Assembly (NCBI GenBank): GCA_905221605.1
Contig: CAJNDS010001480.1
Location: 186,001-250,000, forward strand
Length of the DNA stretch: 64,000 bases
Direction of reading: 5' to 3'
DNA from: Symbiodinium natans
Taxonomy: Eukaryota; Sar; Dinophyceae; Suessiales; Symbiodiniaceae
Part shown: piece after piece, positions 41,640 through 52,023 of the stretch
Layout of the letters: every line of letters starts with the position of its first letter
Numbering within the stretch: the first letter of the stretch is position 1
Notes under the pieces: model-generated
What the model was told of the DNA's origin: nothing
Databases searched by the model: none
The model's input: the letters and a program-made list of their open reading frames with translations, nothing else
Program-made: the position numbers and the translations under genes

Positions 41640-41805
41640 GGGTTTGGTTTAGGGTTTAGGGTTTAGGGTTTAGGGTTTAGGGTTTAGGGTTTAGGGTTTA
41701 GGGTTTAGGGTTTAGGGTTCAGGGTTTAGGGTTTAGGGTTTAGGGTTTAGGTTTAGGGTTTAGGGTTTAGGGTTCAGGGTTTAGGGTTTAGGGTTTAGGG
41801 TTGAA
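41640..41805. repeat. TTTAGGG array
   Basis: More than twenty copies, with TTCAGGG units at 41717 and 41773 showing a duplicated sub-block. Confidence 0.95.
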
Positions 41806-41827
41806 ATAGGATTATGGATCGCTTCAG

Positions 41828-42016
41828 TTGCTCTCAGGCTCAGCAGTTGCTTTCAAGGCGTGCGGACAAGCGGCCTCGCCTAAGGGGGTGATGTTGGCCG
41901 TTGGGACGAACACGGGGCTTTCAGCAGACTCTTTTAGGGGTCACATGTTTCAGAGGCTTTCAAGGGGCATCCTATACATGCTATACATCCTATACATCCT
42001 AAACCCTAAATCCTAA
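41828..42016 (+). CDS. Open island, hypothetical
   Basis: The frame starts at TTG and reads LSGSAVAFKACGQAASPKGV then MLAVGTNTGLSADSFRGHMF before running into CCCTAAA DNA. CACATGTTTCAG at 41943-41954 could be an acceptor. Flanks are TTTAGGG left and CCCTAAA right, the intron-like orientation, so confidence is limited. Confidence 0.28.
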   Translation: MLSGSAVAFKACGQAASPKGVMLAVGTNTGLSADSFRGHMFQRLSRGILYMLYILYILNPKS

Positions 42017-42064
42017 ACCCTAAACCCTAAATCCCTCTATAGGAATCATCCCCCCCCCCCCCTC

Positions 42065-42181
42065 CTCCCTTTGCGCTTTTTCGAGCCTGTCTCCGCAATT
42101 TGTAGACTGCTCGGCAGTCCTTCTTTCGCTGCCAAAAACCATGCCGATGGGACACTTGAAGGACTGTTCTTCCGGCCTTAG
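42065..42181 (+). CDS. Candidate terminal exon, hypothetical
   Basis: A 38-codon frame reading LPLRFFEPVSAICRLLGSPS then FAAKNHADGTLEGLFFRP and TAG. CCCTAAA lies left (42000-42030) and TTTAGGG right (42190-42300). Good protein-like composition. Confidence 0.42.
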   Translation, partial: LPLRFFEPVSAICRLLGSPSFAAKNHADGTLEGLFFRP

Positions 42182-42636
42182 GGTTTCCGGTTTAGGGTTT
42201 AGGGTTTAGGGTTTAGGGTTTAGGGTTTAGGGTTAGGGTTCAGGGTTTAGGGTTCAGGGTTTAGGGTTTAGGGTTTAGGGTTTAGGGCTTAGGGTTCTTC
42301 AGGGAGCGGGCAACAGGGGCATGCAACCCAAGGTTCTGAAACACTCCCCACTACTCCCTAAGGCTCCCTGGGCTTCCCTAAGGTTCCCCAGGTACCTGTG
42401 TGTGATAAGAGTTCTGTGTTTGCTCTTCTTCAGGGTTTAGGGTTTCGGGTTTAGGGTTTACTTAGTAGGGTTTTGGGTTAGGGTTTAGGGGTGTTCTCAG
42501 TGTTTAGGTTGCTGTAATGCCACCAGCGCTGCATCTACAGCTGCAAACAGGCGCATTCTAAATTTGTAGGGCATAGAGTCCATTGTCATTGCTGTTGTCG
42601 TTGTCATCGTTACCATTCTGGGTAGCAGTATATGTT

Positions 42637-42770
42637 GCTCTTATGATATGAAGTAGGGTTTATATTTCTTGTATCCCCAAAAGGACACCCAGTAGATACA
42701 CTCACCAAGATTAAACAGGAACCGTATATACACTCACCCAATAACAGTAGTCTAAACCCTGCTTCATATA
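42637..42770. mobile_element. Family E palindromic element
   Basis: Ends ATATGAAGTAGGGTTTA / TAAACCCTGCTTCATATA with CCAAAAGGACACCCAGTAGA and two TATACACTCACC units inside. Confidence 0.65.
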
Positions 42771-43106
42771 GGTTCTTGAGGTAAGGCGTCAAAGCAAGAA
42801 AGCCCGCAACCAGAAGAGCAAGCCCGTAAACCAAATACTGGCTTCTAGGAGGGTTTAGGGTTTAGGGTCCACTGAGAGCCGATAAGCCCTAAAGCCTAAA
42901 CCCGAAACCGGAAGCTCTCAACATCTCCCTGAGCCCTATGGTAAATATTGAACCCTACTCCCCATAACCCCCAAAACCCTCTCAAGCTATAAGCCCTCAG
43001 CTCTAAACCCTAAACCCTAGTATCCCTAAACACTAAACCGTAATATCCCTAAACCCTAAACCCCAATATCCCTAAACCCTAAACCCTAAACCCTAAGAGA
43101 CCCCAG

Positions 43107-43207
43107 CTATAATCCGCCGTGGAAACTGAAGGATTGCCCCTGGGACAAGAACGCTCCATGGAGGTCGCCCCCTGTCATCCCTCCAAGTCTCTCCGAAAAT
43201 CGCTCTT
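43107..43207 (+). CDS. Candidate exon, Trp/Pro-rich
   Basis: Follows GACCCCAG and reads SYNPPWKLKDCPWDKNAPWR then SPPVIPPSLSENRS. Tight flanks of CCCTAAA (43050-43096) and TTTAGGG (43209-43260). The composition argues for real coding. The product is unknown. Confidence 0.43.
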
Positions 43208-43446
43208 TGGGGTTTAGGGTTTAGGGTTTGGGGTTTAGGGTTTAGGGTTTAAGGTTTGGGGTTTGGGTTTTTGGGGTTTAGGGCCGTAAGAATTTTCACA
43301 TCTTGGGCTTTATGAGGGGATCCCTTATTAGTGCCCAAAATCTTCAACCCTCAGACCCTAAACCCTCAACCCTATGAGCCCACCGAGGCCCTCAACTCAG
43401 CCGGCCTGTTAAGGATGCTATATCACCATGGTATACACGTCGCCTA

Positions 43447-43542
43447 CAGGGTGGGGCCCCCTTACTATACTAACTGTAGTTAAGGGACTTATAACCTAAC
43501 TTAGGGTCCTTATAACCCAATTTAGGGCCCTTATAACTCTAC
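43447..43542. mobile_element. Family A element, truncated right end
   Basis: Matches the first ~96 bases of the copy at 48660, then diverges at ACCAAGGATCC, lacking the right terminal repeat. Confidence 0.7.
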
Positions 43543-44155
43543 CAAGGATCCGTCAATTGAATTCTAGGGGGCGGTTGCGGCGTACAGGTTTTAGTGTAGA
43601 GGGTGATGAAATTCCCTCAGAGCCTCCACATCCCAGCGTCCTATAAACTCTAGAACCCAACGAGAGTAATCACTCACCCGCAACTCCAGACCCTAAATCC
43701 CTACTAGGCTTAAGGATATTCGGAGCTTTGGGTTGAGGGTTTGGGGTTTGGGAAAGGAGAAGGTCAGAGCCCGACGCAAAGCATCCCTTCAGACGGCATG
43801 TACAGTCCTACTCTAGTTCATGTCCTGAAGTTTCCATTGCCGCAAATCGTGCATTTGACTGCTGTGGTTTTGCGTTGGAAAGTTAAAGAGTTTCTTAGGC
43901 CCTTGACGCTCAACTCTAACCCCCCCCCCCAATAAACCTCCTAATCCCGAAAGCTCAAGAACCTCAAACCTCACGAGCCTAAAGCCCTACACCCTAGGCC
44001 ATGTAAACCCTAAACCCCAAACTCGCCTGGAATATCAGAATCCCTAAACCTTAAACCCTAAACCCTAAACCGTAAACCCTAGACCCTAAACCCTAAACCC
44101 TAAGCCCTAAACCCTAAACCCTAAACCCTAAACCCTAAACCCTAAACCTAAATAG

Positions 44156-44227
44156 CTGGAGGCCCGCATCGCTGGAGATGGCAACAACCACTCTGGATCA
44201 TCGCGAGGCTTGCCGGGTGGCGCTTGA
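44156..44227 (+). CDS. Candidate terminal exon, hypothetical
   Basis: Follows AAATAG and reads LEARIAGDGNNHSGSSRGLP then GGA and TGA. A long CCCTAAA array lies left (44050-44146). The right flank is not TTTAGGG. Confidence 0.3.
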   Translation: MEARIAGDGNNHSGSSRGLPGGA

Positions 44228-44982
44228 GCTGTTTCGCGTCTTCGGTTTGTGGTGCGTGAGGCGTTCAAAGATACCCTAAACCCTAGACTCCAGACCCTAA
44301 ACCCTGACCCCCCCACCCCCCCGCTAAACTTTGTGGGGCTCTCAGTGGTCACACTACGCGTACCGCAAAGCTTTGGGGTTTTCTTTAGAGCTTCTCGGCT
44401 TTATTGGCATTGGGGCTTAGGATCTCTGGTTTCCGGGGTTTAAACTCGGGTAGTCAGCCACGAACACCACAAGAGGACTGGGGCGCCCCATTGAATCTCA
44501 ACGCAAAAGGATTCCGTGCCACCTCCCTATTTTTACTAATGCTTCCTCAAGGCTCCTGCACTATACCTTGGGCCCCGACCCGACACCCTGAACCGCAAAC
44601 TCCATTTCGGGACACGGGACCTGCAGGTTGTGTGCAGCATGCGTTTGGCATTCATCTTTATAGATGGGCCTTGCCCAGCAGTGTCCTACAACCTTCAAAG
44701 CCCAACAGCACCCGAATGAAAACGCTGAACCCTCAACCCTAAACATGATGGGTAGAGGCTTGCACACAACTTGAATGTTGATTACCCATAGTCCCCTATA
44801 GAATCCTTATAAAGCACTCAGAGCATGACTTTTGTAGGGCCCCCCAAACCTACCCCAGCAAACCCTAAACCCCAAACCCCAAACCCCAAACCCCAAACCC
44901 CAAACCCTAAACCCTAAACCCCAAACCCCAAACCCTAAACCCTATAGACCCTAAAACCCTACCCACCTAACCTGCCCCCTAG

Positions 44983-45067
44983 AAGCTCTGAAGCTGGGTT
45001 CTGCTACCAGGATGCCGCTATGGCCCGCAACCTCTTCAAGTTCGGATCTGCTTCACCGAAGGCAGCT
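44983..45067 (+). CDS. Candidate exon, hypothetical
   Basis: Reads SSEAGFCYQDAAMARNLFKF then GSASPKAA. Flanked by CCCTAAA-type (44862-44945) and TTTAGGG (45067-45085). Protein-like composition. Confidence 0.4.
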
Positions 45068-45546
45068 AGGGTTTAGGGTTTAGGCTTTAGGCTTTAGGGT
45101 TGAGGCTTTAGGCTGTAGGGTTTAGGGTTTAGGGAACTACCTAAGACCCTCTAGAGCTTGCAGCATACAAAAATCTGCCGAAGTCGGGGTCTAAGCTCAT
45201 GGTACTCGCTTTGGGCAGGTTTTTGAAACCATGCGTGCTACACAGTTTTTTGTTGGCTTTGCGGCTTTCGGCGGTTTAGGTTTTGCCTTAAGACACCCCT
45301 TTCGAGACCCTAAGCCCTCAACCCTAAGACCCTAAACCTCAACCCCTGAGACCCTAAGACCCGAAATCCCTAGACTCCCCATAACCCCCAAATCTCAGTC
45401 GAAACCCTAAACCCTAAACCCCCAAAACTCATAAACCCGAAGCCCCGTCAACCCTCTAAACCTTACATAAACCCTGAACCCTGAACCCTAAACCCTAAAC
45501 CCTAAACCCTAAACCCTAAACCCTAAACCCTAAACCCTAAACCCCC

Positions 45547-45620
45547 AAGCAACACTTCGAGGTGATGCAACCTCTTGGGATGGAAGCAACCGTGAGGCAC
45601 CAGCCGTCATTGCGATTTTT
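45547..45620 (+). CDS. Candidate exon, hypothetical
   Basis: Reads KQHFEVMQPLGMEATVRHQP then SLRF between a perfect CCCTAAA array (45478-45543) and TTTAGGG (45621-45715). Confidence 0.35.
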
Positions 45621-46376
45621 TGGGTTTAGGGTTTGGTGTTTAGGGTTTAAGTCTTGGGTTTAGGGTTTAGGGTTAGGGTTTAGGGTTTGGGGTTTAGGGT
45701 TTAGGGTTTAGGTTTTGGGCACTGCGTGTCCCTGTGGGCCCTGCATTTGGGATGGCAGGGTTTAGGGGTTGCAGGGTGTGTAGGGTTACTAGGGTTTATA
45801 GTTTCGGGTGCAGGGGTTAGCATTAGGGACGTTATAGTGTTTTTTGAACTGGTGTTAGAGATCCGGCGTGTTGGGAGTTTTGGTTCCCAAACCTGGAGCA
45901 AGCGAACCCCGGAACCAAAAAAAGAACTCTGCTTAGGGTTGAGGTTCATAGGGTTTAGATTGAACAGGGTTTGAGGTTCATGGGGTTTGGTAAACAGGGT
46001 TTAAGGTTCATAGGGTTTAGAGTTCGGGTTTATAGGGTTTATAGGATTTATAGGGTTTATCGGGTTGATAGGGTCTTGTAGGGTTTTCAGGGTTTTGTAG
46101 GGCTTCGGGTTTGGGAATTAGGTACTCCTTTGACAATTCGAAAGTCGGACATTGGTGTTTCCAGCCTTTGTGCTGCAGCTGGTGTGTGTCAGCAGAACAG
46201 CTCACTTGGCATGCATGTGTGTGTGTGGGGGTGGGGGGGGGGGGGGTGCTATCTTGTGGCCACTGAGGTGACTAAACCCTAAACTGTAAAATGCACGCTA
46301 CACCCAACACCCAAAACCCTAAACCCTAAACCCCAAACCCTAAACCCTACACCCCAAACCCTAAACCCACTTAAGG

Positions 46377-46480
46377 GCTCTCTGAGTGCGCCTGTGCGCC
46401 ACCTCAGAAGGATGGCTGTGCGCAGCCGGGAAGGCTCCTTCCCAGAGAAGCAGGACTCGTAGTACAGGGATACTTGGTTT
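46377..46480 (+). CDS. Candidate exon, Cys-rich start
   Basis: Reads LSECACAPPQKDGCAQPGRL then LPREAGLVVQ. CCCTAAA lies left (46314-46370) and a TTTAGGG array right (46495-46615). A second frame is open too. Confidence 0.28.
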
Positions 46481-46494
46481 ACGGTCTAGGGGTT

Positions 46495-46686
46495 GGGGTT
46501 TAGGGTTTAGGGTTTAGGGTTTAGGGTTTAGGGTTTAGGGTTTAGGGTTTAGGGTTTAGGGTTTAGGGTTTAGGGTTTAGGGTTTAGGGTTTAGGGTTTA
46601 GGGTTTAGGGTTTCGGGTTTCGGGTTTCGGGTTTCGGGTTTAGGGTGTAGGGTGTAGGGTGTAGGGTGTAGGGTGTAGGGTGTAGG
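46495..46686. repeat. TTTAGGG array ending in TTTCGGG and TGTAGGG runs
   Basis: About 16 TTTAGGG copies, then about five TTTCGGG, then about seven TGTAGGG. The ordered switch between pure variant runs points to tandem slippage of single variants. Confidence 0.95.
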
Positions 46687-46689
46687 TAT

Positions 46690-47650
46690 TGTACTTGGGA
46701 ATACTCTTTAGGGCTTTTAGGGCTTAGGGTTCAGGGTTTAAGGCTTTTAGGGCGCTATAATTCCTAAGAAACAGCTAGGGGTTCCAAGTTCAGTAGACTC
46801 TTGCTTTCCGGTTTTCCGATGTATAGGGGGTTTGATGGGGTTCAGGATTTCTATAGGTTTCATGTTTATACGGTGTTCGTAGGTTTTTGGTTTTGTACAG
46901 GGATTTTCTAGAGTCTGTAGATAGGGGTTTGATAGTGTTTGTAGAGGTTTGCAAGGATTTCTGGTTATAGGGTTCGCTGTAGGGTTTTTATGGGATGTGT
47001 ACATTGTTTATGCGGTGTTTAAAGGTTTTTAATAGGTTTTTTCTAGGGTTTAAAGAGTTTACAGAGTTTATCGGCTCATAGTGTTTGTAAAGTTTAAAGT
47101 TTATAGGGTTAATGGGCTTGAAAGCTGTATAGGGCTTATGCTTTCAGAGGCTCTTTTTGGCATTTAGGGGTCTAGGGTTTAGGGAAGCATGGCGTACTGC
47201 ATGTATAGTGGGCTTGGCAAGTTCGAAACTTCAAGACTTCCTTCGTTCAGGGTTTTGGGGGTTTGCAGGCGGGTATAAGAGTCAGGATGCTCAAGGAGCC
47301 TTTTGCAATGAACCCGGCACCCCGAAAGCACCAGAGGACCTGCGCAGTGCCAGCTACTTGCCCGGTGGATGGGAGGACACGGCTTCATGTTTCGCAGGAT
47401 TCTCTGAAGTCTTGTGCTTGTGGTTTAGGACTCCGCCTTCGGCGGTCTTCAAGTGGAGAGGATTTGTTTCAGGCTCTTGGGGTTTGAGGCTTCGGGGCCC
47501 TGCCAACATGTTTAGCTTCAGCCCTGGGCCGTAAGTTCATTTTTTACATGTATATGCGTCAAGAAAGGCTGGGTACGTGACTTTTAACTTGCTTTGACGA
47601 AACACTTGTTATCCTGTCGCTTTGATTCGCATAGTTGTTTCAGGTACCCT
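46690..47650. other. Filler with TATAGGGTTT-like repeats and overlapping open frames
   Basis: Degenerate TTTATAGGG/TTTGTAGGG DNA (46700-47150), then GC-richer DNA with three overlapping open frames (47157-47534). The frame at 47157 has 125 codons but passes through telomere variants at its start; not confidently coding. Confidence 0.4.
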
Positions 47651-47721
47651 AAACCCTAAACCCCCTTACAACCCTCAACACCGAAACGCCTAAACCGCGA
47701 CACTCCTCAAGAGGGTCCTGA

Positions 47722-47850
47722 GGTTGGGAGACCCTCTGTGGTGAGGACTACGGCAGGCTCAACAAGCCTGATTTTACCAAGTCCTTCTCTTTCATCCGGA
47801 GTCCTCGCCGCAACGAAAGAGTGCTCAGGGTTTCGGCCTCGGGGTGTAGG
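47722..47850 (+). CDS. Candidate exon, hypothetical
   Basis: Open after a TGA and reads ETLCGEDYGRLNKPDFTKSF then SFIRSPRRNERVLRV. Another frame (47738-47929) is Ser-rich and open as well. TTTAGGG follows at 47884. The first frame looks more like protein. Confidence 0.35.
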
Positions 47851-48114
47851 AGACCTATACAAACCCTATATGAACCCTGCGGTTCAGGGTTTAGGGTTTA
47901 GGGTTCGGGGTCCAAGGTTCAGGGTTTAAGGTTTGGGGGTGTTTAAGAGTCACGAGGGGACCTGGTTCAGTGTGTGTTAGGGTGTACCCAGAGGGTCCAA
48001 GCGACACCGAAAAATAGTGGCCTCAAGCCCCAAACCTCAACTCGACCCTACGGCCTACCCTATACCATACACCCCTAAAGCCCTAAACCCTAAACCCTAA
48101 ACCCTAAACCCCAA

Positions 48115-48192
48115 ATGGAGCCTAGCCCCCTGTCGAATGTCGAGCTTCCTTGTGGACCGGGGGCCAAGTCTCCAAACCCCACAAAGCCCTAA
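48115..48192 (+). CDS. Small ORF, hypothetical
   Basis: The ATG lies at the end of a CCCTAAA block and the frame reads MEPSPLSNVELPCGPGAKSP then NPTKP and TAA, followed by TTTAGGG at 48220. Could be a first or only exon; short. Confidence 0.28.
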   Translation: MEPSPLSNVELPCGPGAKSPNPTKP

Positions 48193-48438
48193 ACTTGGGG
48201 ATGCTCCCCCTTATAGCCGTTTAGGGTTTAGGGTTTAGGGTTTAGGGTTTAGGGTTTAGGGTTGACAGTAGGGGGGCTACCATGCAGTCCCTTGTAGGGA
48301 TTATAATGGGGGGCGGGTACTAGAATCCCTATTAAGGACTGTTTGTGTAAGGGGGATCATCCCAACCCTAAACCGTTTGGCGCTTGCAAGGCTTATAGTA
48401 GGGGTCGAGGGTTTTCAGGATTCAGTTGCTAGTTGTTA

Positions 48439-48534
48439 GTAGGGAATTCGGAATTAGGTACCTTATCTATCCCCCTATATGACACGTTTATAGGGGATTA
48501 TGATACAGGGCACCTAGATCCCCGAATTCCCTAC
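48439..48534. mobile_element. Family D palindromic element
   Basis: A 96-bp element with inverted ends GTAGGGAATTCGG / CCGAATTCCCTAC, then GGTACC and CCCTATA repeats. Non-coding. Confidence 0.7.
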
Positions 48535-48659
48535 TGAGAACATTTAAGAACCATCAGCAAGTTTAAGGCTGTAAGCCCTTTTTGCGATCGTGGGTTTGGG
48601 CTGGTCGGGTTTGCAGATGTGGGTTTAGGATTTGAGCTTTTGGGGTTTATCAGGCTACA

Positions 48660-48779
48660 CAGGGTGGGGCCCCCTTACTATACTAACTGTAGTTAAGGGA
48701 CTTATAACCTAACTTAGGGTCCTTATAACCCAATTTAGGGCCCTTATAACTCTACTTATAACTAGGGGGCCCCACCCTG
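48660..48779. mobile_element. Family A palindromic element (complete)
   Basis: A 120-bp element with perfect terminal inverted repeats CAGGGTGGGGCCCCCT / AGGGGGCCCCACCCTG and an AT-richer core with TTATAACC repeats. No coding capacity; MITE-like. It is inside TTTAGGG-left, CCCTAAA-right filler. Confidence 0.75.
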
Positions 48780-48856
48780 CAGGGTCTAGGTCCCTTTGGG
48801 TGTCTGTAAGGCTTCGAGTTCTGCAAGGCTTGGGCTTAAGGGCGAAGTTCTTGGAA

Positions 48857-49052
48857 ACCCTAAACCCTAAACCCTAAACCCTAAACCCTAAACCCTAAAC
48901 CCTAAACCCCGAACCCTGAACCCTGAACCCTGAACCCTGAACCCTGAACCCTGAACCCTGAACCCTGAACCCTAAACCCTAAACCCTAACCCTAAACCCT
49001 AAACCCTAAACCCTAAACCCCAAACCCTAAACCCTAAACCCTACACCCTAAA
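48857..49052. repeat. CCCTAAA array with internal CCCTGAA run
   Basis: CCCTAAA copies interrupted by about ten consecutive CCCTGAA copies (48911-48970), then CCCTAAA again. Confidence 0.95.
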
Positions 49053-49061
49053 CCGTATTTA

Positions 49062-49140
49062 CAGGGTCTCCTGACGCACCCAGGAACGGCTGCCGCCTAG
49101 ACACCGCAGACCTCTCACGGCCGCCGCTGGGATGCTTATG
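49062..49140 (+). CDS. Candidate exon, hypothetical
   Basis: Reads SPDAPRNGCRLDTADLSRPP then LGCLWG between CCCTAAA (48857-49050) and TTTAGGG (49141-49225). Confidence 0.33.
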
Positions 49141-49232
49141 GGGTTTAGGGTTTGGGGTTTAGGGTTTAGGGTTTGGGGTTTAGGGTTTAGAGTGTAGGGT
49201 TTAGGGTTTGGGGTTTAGGGTTTTGGCGGGAA

Positions 49233-49580
49233 TCACCCCCTGCTATCTGCTGGATGTTGAGCAAGAGTTGCATTGGGACATCTTTGATTGGGGTTGAAAA
49301 TGGTCAAAGGGTTTTGGTTGCTGGCTTGCCTTTTGCTTTGGATCTTGTAGGATTCCTGGATTCGGACGGGCATGCTTTTTAGGTTAAAAAAGTCGATTGC
49401 CTGCTTGCCTTTATCTTTGAGCTTTAGGATCCTGACCGCGGCCTTGGTTTCCGGATCTTCAAAGCATCTGCATGTGGACCGCCGACATCTCTTGTGATCT
49501 TTTGGGAACGGCTTGCCTTTGAATGTCTGGATGTGGACCACTGGCAAGCCTGTGGATCTTTGCCCCGAAGCCCTAAACAT
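49233..49580 (-). CDS. 115-codon minus-strand open frame, hypothetical
   Basis: Starts with ATG and contains a Lys-rich core (AVRILKLKDKGKQAIDFFNL). The plus strand shows loosely repeated GGCTTGCCTTT...GGATCTT units, so the frame may ride on a degenerate repeat. Flanks are TTTAGGG left and CCC-rich right. No family is recognised. Confidence 0.25.
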   Translation of the reverse strand: MFRASGQRSTGLPVVHIQTFKGKPFPKDHKRCRRSTCRCFEDPETKAAVRILKLKDKGKQAIDFFNLKSMPVRIQESYKIQSKRQASNQNPLTIFNPNQRCPNATLAQHPADSRG

Positions 49581-49756
49581 TAAATAACCCGAAACCCCAA
49601 ACCCACATAATAGCCCTGAACCCTAAATTCTACAGTAAATCCTCAACCCTAAACCCACAGGGCCTTGGGGCTCTAGCGGATTTGAGGTGGGATTTGGGGG
49701 GTTTGGGCGGCTCTTGTGGGTCCCCTGTTCCCGTCCTCATGCACACGCAGCGCTAA

Positions 49757-49936
49757 GGCACACGGCAGGATGCTTCGACGACCGAGACGTCCGGACGCCC
49801 CTTGGATGAGGAACTTCTGTTACACCTAAAACAGAAACCATATGACGTGCTAGACACCCTTGTTCTGATAACTTCGCTCAAGTTCCCTAACAGCAACCAT
49901 AATCCCAAAAGCCTAAATCCGGAGATCAGGTTGTGA
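49757..49936 (+). CDS. Candidate terminal exon, hypothetical
   Basis: Open from a TAA to a TGA. A likely acceptor CACACGGCAG puts the exon start at 49769: DASTTETSGRPLDEELLLHL then KQKPYDVLDTLVLITSLKFP. Acidic-helix then hydrophobic pattern, strongly protein-like. Antisense open frames (up to 189 codons) overlap and are taken as shadows. Confidence 0.43.
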   Translation, partial: GTRQDASTTETSGRPLDEELLLHLKQKPYDVLDTLVLITSLKFPNSNHNPKSLNPEIRL

Positions 49937-50104
49937 GGAGAGTGCCCAAAAGTCGAATATCCCTGTACGCCCTTGGGCCTCAAACCTTGCGTGGCCAAAA
50001 GTCCCCAAATCCGCACATACGTAAGCGCCAAGAAAACCGAACCTGAATGTGAGCATTTCCCGAAATGATTGCCCTTTTGGGGTTTCGATAAACAGGCCTG
50101 ATAG

Positions 50105-50350
50105 CAACTTGGGGAACCTGCCGCTGTAGTCCTGCCCAGGCCTCCCGCGCAAGTGGAGTCTCTTGATGCTGTGTCAACGCGGACCTTCAGCCGCCTTACG
50201 TGCCGGACTGAGCATTCAGAGCATGTAGGAAGCTCAGAGTTTGGGTTTGGGGTATGGGTCTTGAGGAGTAGGGTTTCGGGTGCTTTTGGATGTGTTGGGG
50301 TTCGTGCAGAAACCAGCTTCATGGCTTCTAGGGGCAGGCTAGGTGGGTAG
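50105..50350 (+). CDS. Open frame, hypothetical
   Basis: An 81-codon frame between a TAG and a TAG, reading QLGEPAAVVLPRPPAQVESL then DAVSTRTFSRLTCRTEHSEH. The 3' third becomes telomere-variant translation (Phe-Gly-rich), so the coding part probably ends near 50235. Confidence 0.33.
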   Translation, partial: QLGEPAAVVLPRPPAQVESLDAVSTRTFSRLTCRTEHSEHVGSSEFGFGVWVLRSRVSGAFGCVGVRAETSFMASRGRLGG

Positions 50351-51214
50351 GGTTTAGGGTTTAGGGTTGAGGGTTAAGAGATTAGGGTTTAGGGTTTAGA
50401 GTTGAGGGTCTAGTGTTTACAGGGTTTTAGGGTTCCAGGGTTAGGGTTTAGGGTTAAGAGTGGGTGTAGGGTTTAGAGCTGAGGGTTTAGGGTTTAGAGT
50501 TTAACGAAGAGAAATGTTTCTTCTGTTGTGGAAAGAGACGGCTCCGAGTATGCGTAGTTCAGAGGAGGTGTTCCTTCTGACCTTGCGGAACCCCTCTGCC
50601 CGCTTGAACACAAGCGACGTCCTTTTCTGCACTCCACCCCCCTCCTCCCCCCGCCGAACCCTAAAAGCCTGCAGCCGCCTTAGCCCCCACTAAACCCCTC
50701 AACCCTAAACCCTTAAAGCCTAAACCCTAAACCCCTCAACCCCTCAACCCCAACAACCCTGCAACCCCTAAGCCACTACCAAACCTCTCCTTAGAACCCT
50801 AAAACCCCTACTAATCTCCTCTTGAAACCCCTGCAGGGGCGGCCCCTCGAGCCCTTCAGGGACTTTTCGCATGCAGGACCGAGAGGGTTTTTGTTAAAGG
50901 CCTTCAGCGTTGAGTGGTTGGGTAGTTTTGGGGGGGCTTCGGGTTTTAGGGCTTTTGCGCGTTCAGTTTTAATATCATTTCTTTGTGGTGCTTTACTGCA
51001 GCTCTACATCTTTAGCCTTTTTTGGGTTTATTGGGTTTCTTAATAAGGCAGTTAAAAGTTTCATTTTTTGCTACCCTCCTAAGTGCAGCCAAGATTACTA
51101 TGATTTCTTGTTTGGTTTCGGTTTGTTGCCTTCAGGGCTTAGAAGCACAAAGACCCTAAACCCTAAACCCTAAACCCTAAACCCTAAACCCTAAACCCTA
51201 AACCCTAAACCCTA

Positions 51215-51290
51215 AAGTCCCCAAAGGCTAGGGAGCTCCACAGCCCGCAACACCGAGCCCTTCTGAGTGTGTGCTTGTGGGGTGGGAGGT
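51215..51290 (+). CDS. Candidate micro-exon, hypothetical
   Basis: Reads KSPKARELHSPQHRALLSVC between CCCTAAA (51160-51214) and TTTAGGG (51289-51310). Confidence 0.3.
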
Positions 51291-51536
51291 TTAGGGTTTA
51301 GGGTTTAGGATTCCGGGTTTTAAGGTTTCAAGGCTTTATCATATGGTTTAGGGTTATAAGGCAGGTTTTAGGATATAGGGAAGGGGGGTGGGGAAACAGG
51401 GCGTACGCTTACATCGCGCGTTGGGCGTGTGCAGATTTTAGAAGCTTGAGGGTGAATAGAGGCTCCTAGACCCTGACGCCCTGAATCGCGAACCCATACA
51501 TAACTCGAAGCCCGTTCCCAAAGAAGATGTTTAGAC

Positions 51537-51666
51537 CCTAAACCCTAAACCCTAAACCCTAAAACCTAAACCCCTAAACCCTAAACCCTAAACCCTAAAC
51601 CCTAAACCCTAAACCCTAAACCCTAAACCCTAAACCCTAAACCCTAAACCCTAAACCCTAAACCTT
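51537..51666. repeat. CCCTAAA array
   Basis: About eighteen copies, ending immediately before the candidate exon at 51671. Confidence 0.95.
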
Positions 51667-51670
51667 ACAT

Positions 51671-51757
51671 AAGGGCTTCTGTGAGAAGGTGCAGGTCGCC
51701 GCACTGATCTGGAGCCACAAAACGGTCGAAGCCGTATCTGAAACCCCCTCAAACCCC
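51671..51757 (+). CDS. Candidate exon, hypothetical
   Basis: Reads KGFCEKVQVAALIWSHKTVE then AVSETP after an 18-copy CCCTAAA array (51537-51665). Clear protein-like composition. GCC|GTATCTG at 51731 is a possible donor. The right flank is Pro-rich low complexity rather than TTTAGGG. Confidence 0.4.
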
Positions 51758-51904
51758 CTCAAACCCCCTGAAACCCGCAACAACCCCACAACCCCCAAAA
51801 GCACAAAAAAAAGCCCTCCCCTTGAATCTGCTAAACTCCGCCCCGCCCCCCCCCCCCCCCCCCTACCCCCTGGGGCTTAGACATATTTTGGGTTTAGAGC
51901 TTTA

Positions 51905-52023
51905 CAGGGTGGGGCCCCCTAGTTATAAGTAGAGTTATAAGGGCCCTAAATTGGGTTATAAGGACCCTAAGTTAGGTTATAAGTCCCTTAACTACAGTTA
52001 GTATAGTAAGGGGGCCCCACCTG
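51905..52023. mobile_element. Family A palindromic element (opposite orientation)
   Basis: Nearly identical to the reverse complement of the copy at 48660; the right terminal repeat has lost one base. Dispersed in both orientations, as expected for a mobile element. Confidence 0.75.

Noticed and set aside
49753-50322. 189-codon minus frame
   Set aside because: Plus-strand frames at 49757 and 50105 look more protein-like and have an acceptor; the minus frame is read as their antisense shadow, though it cannot be excluded.
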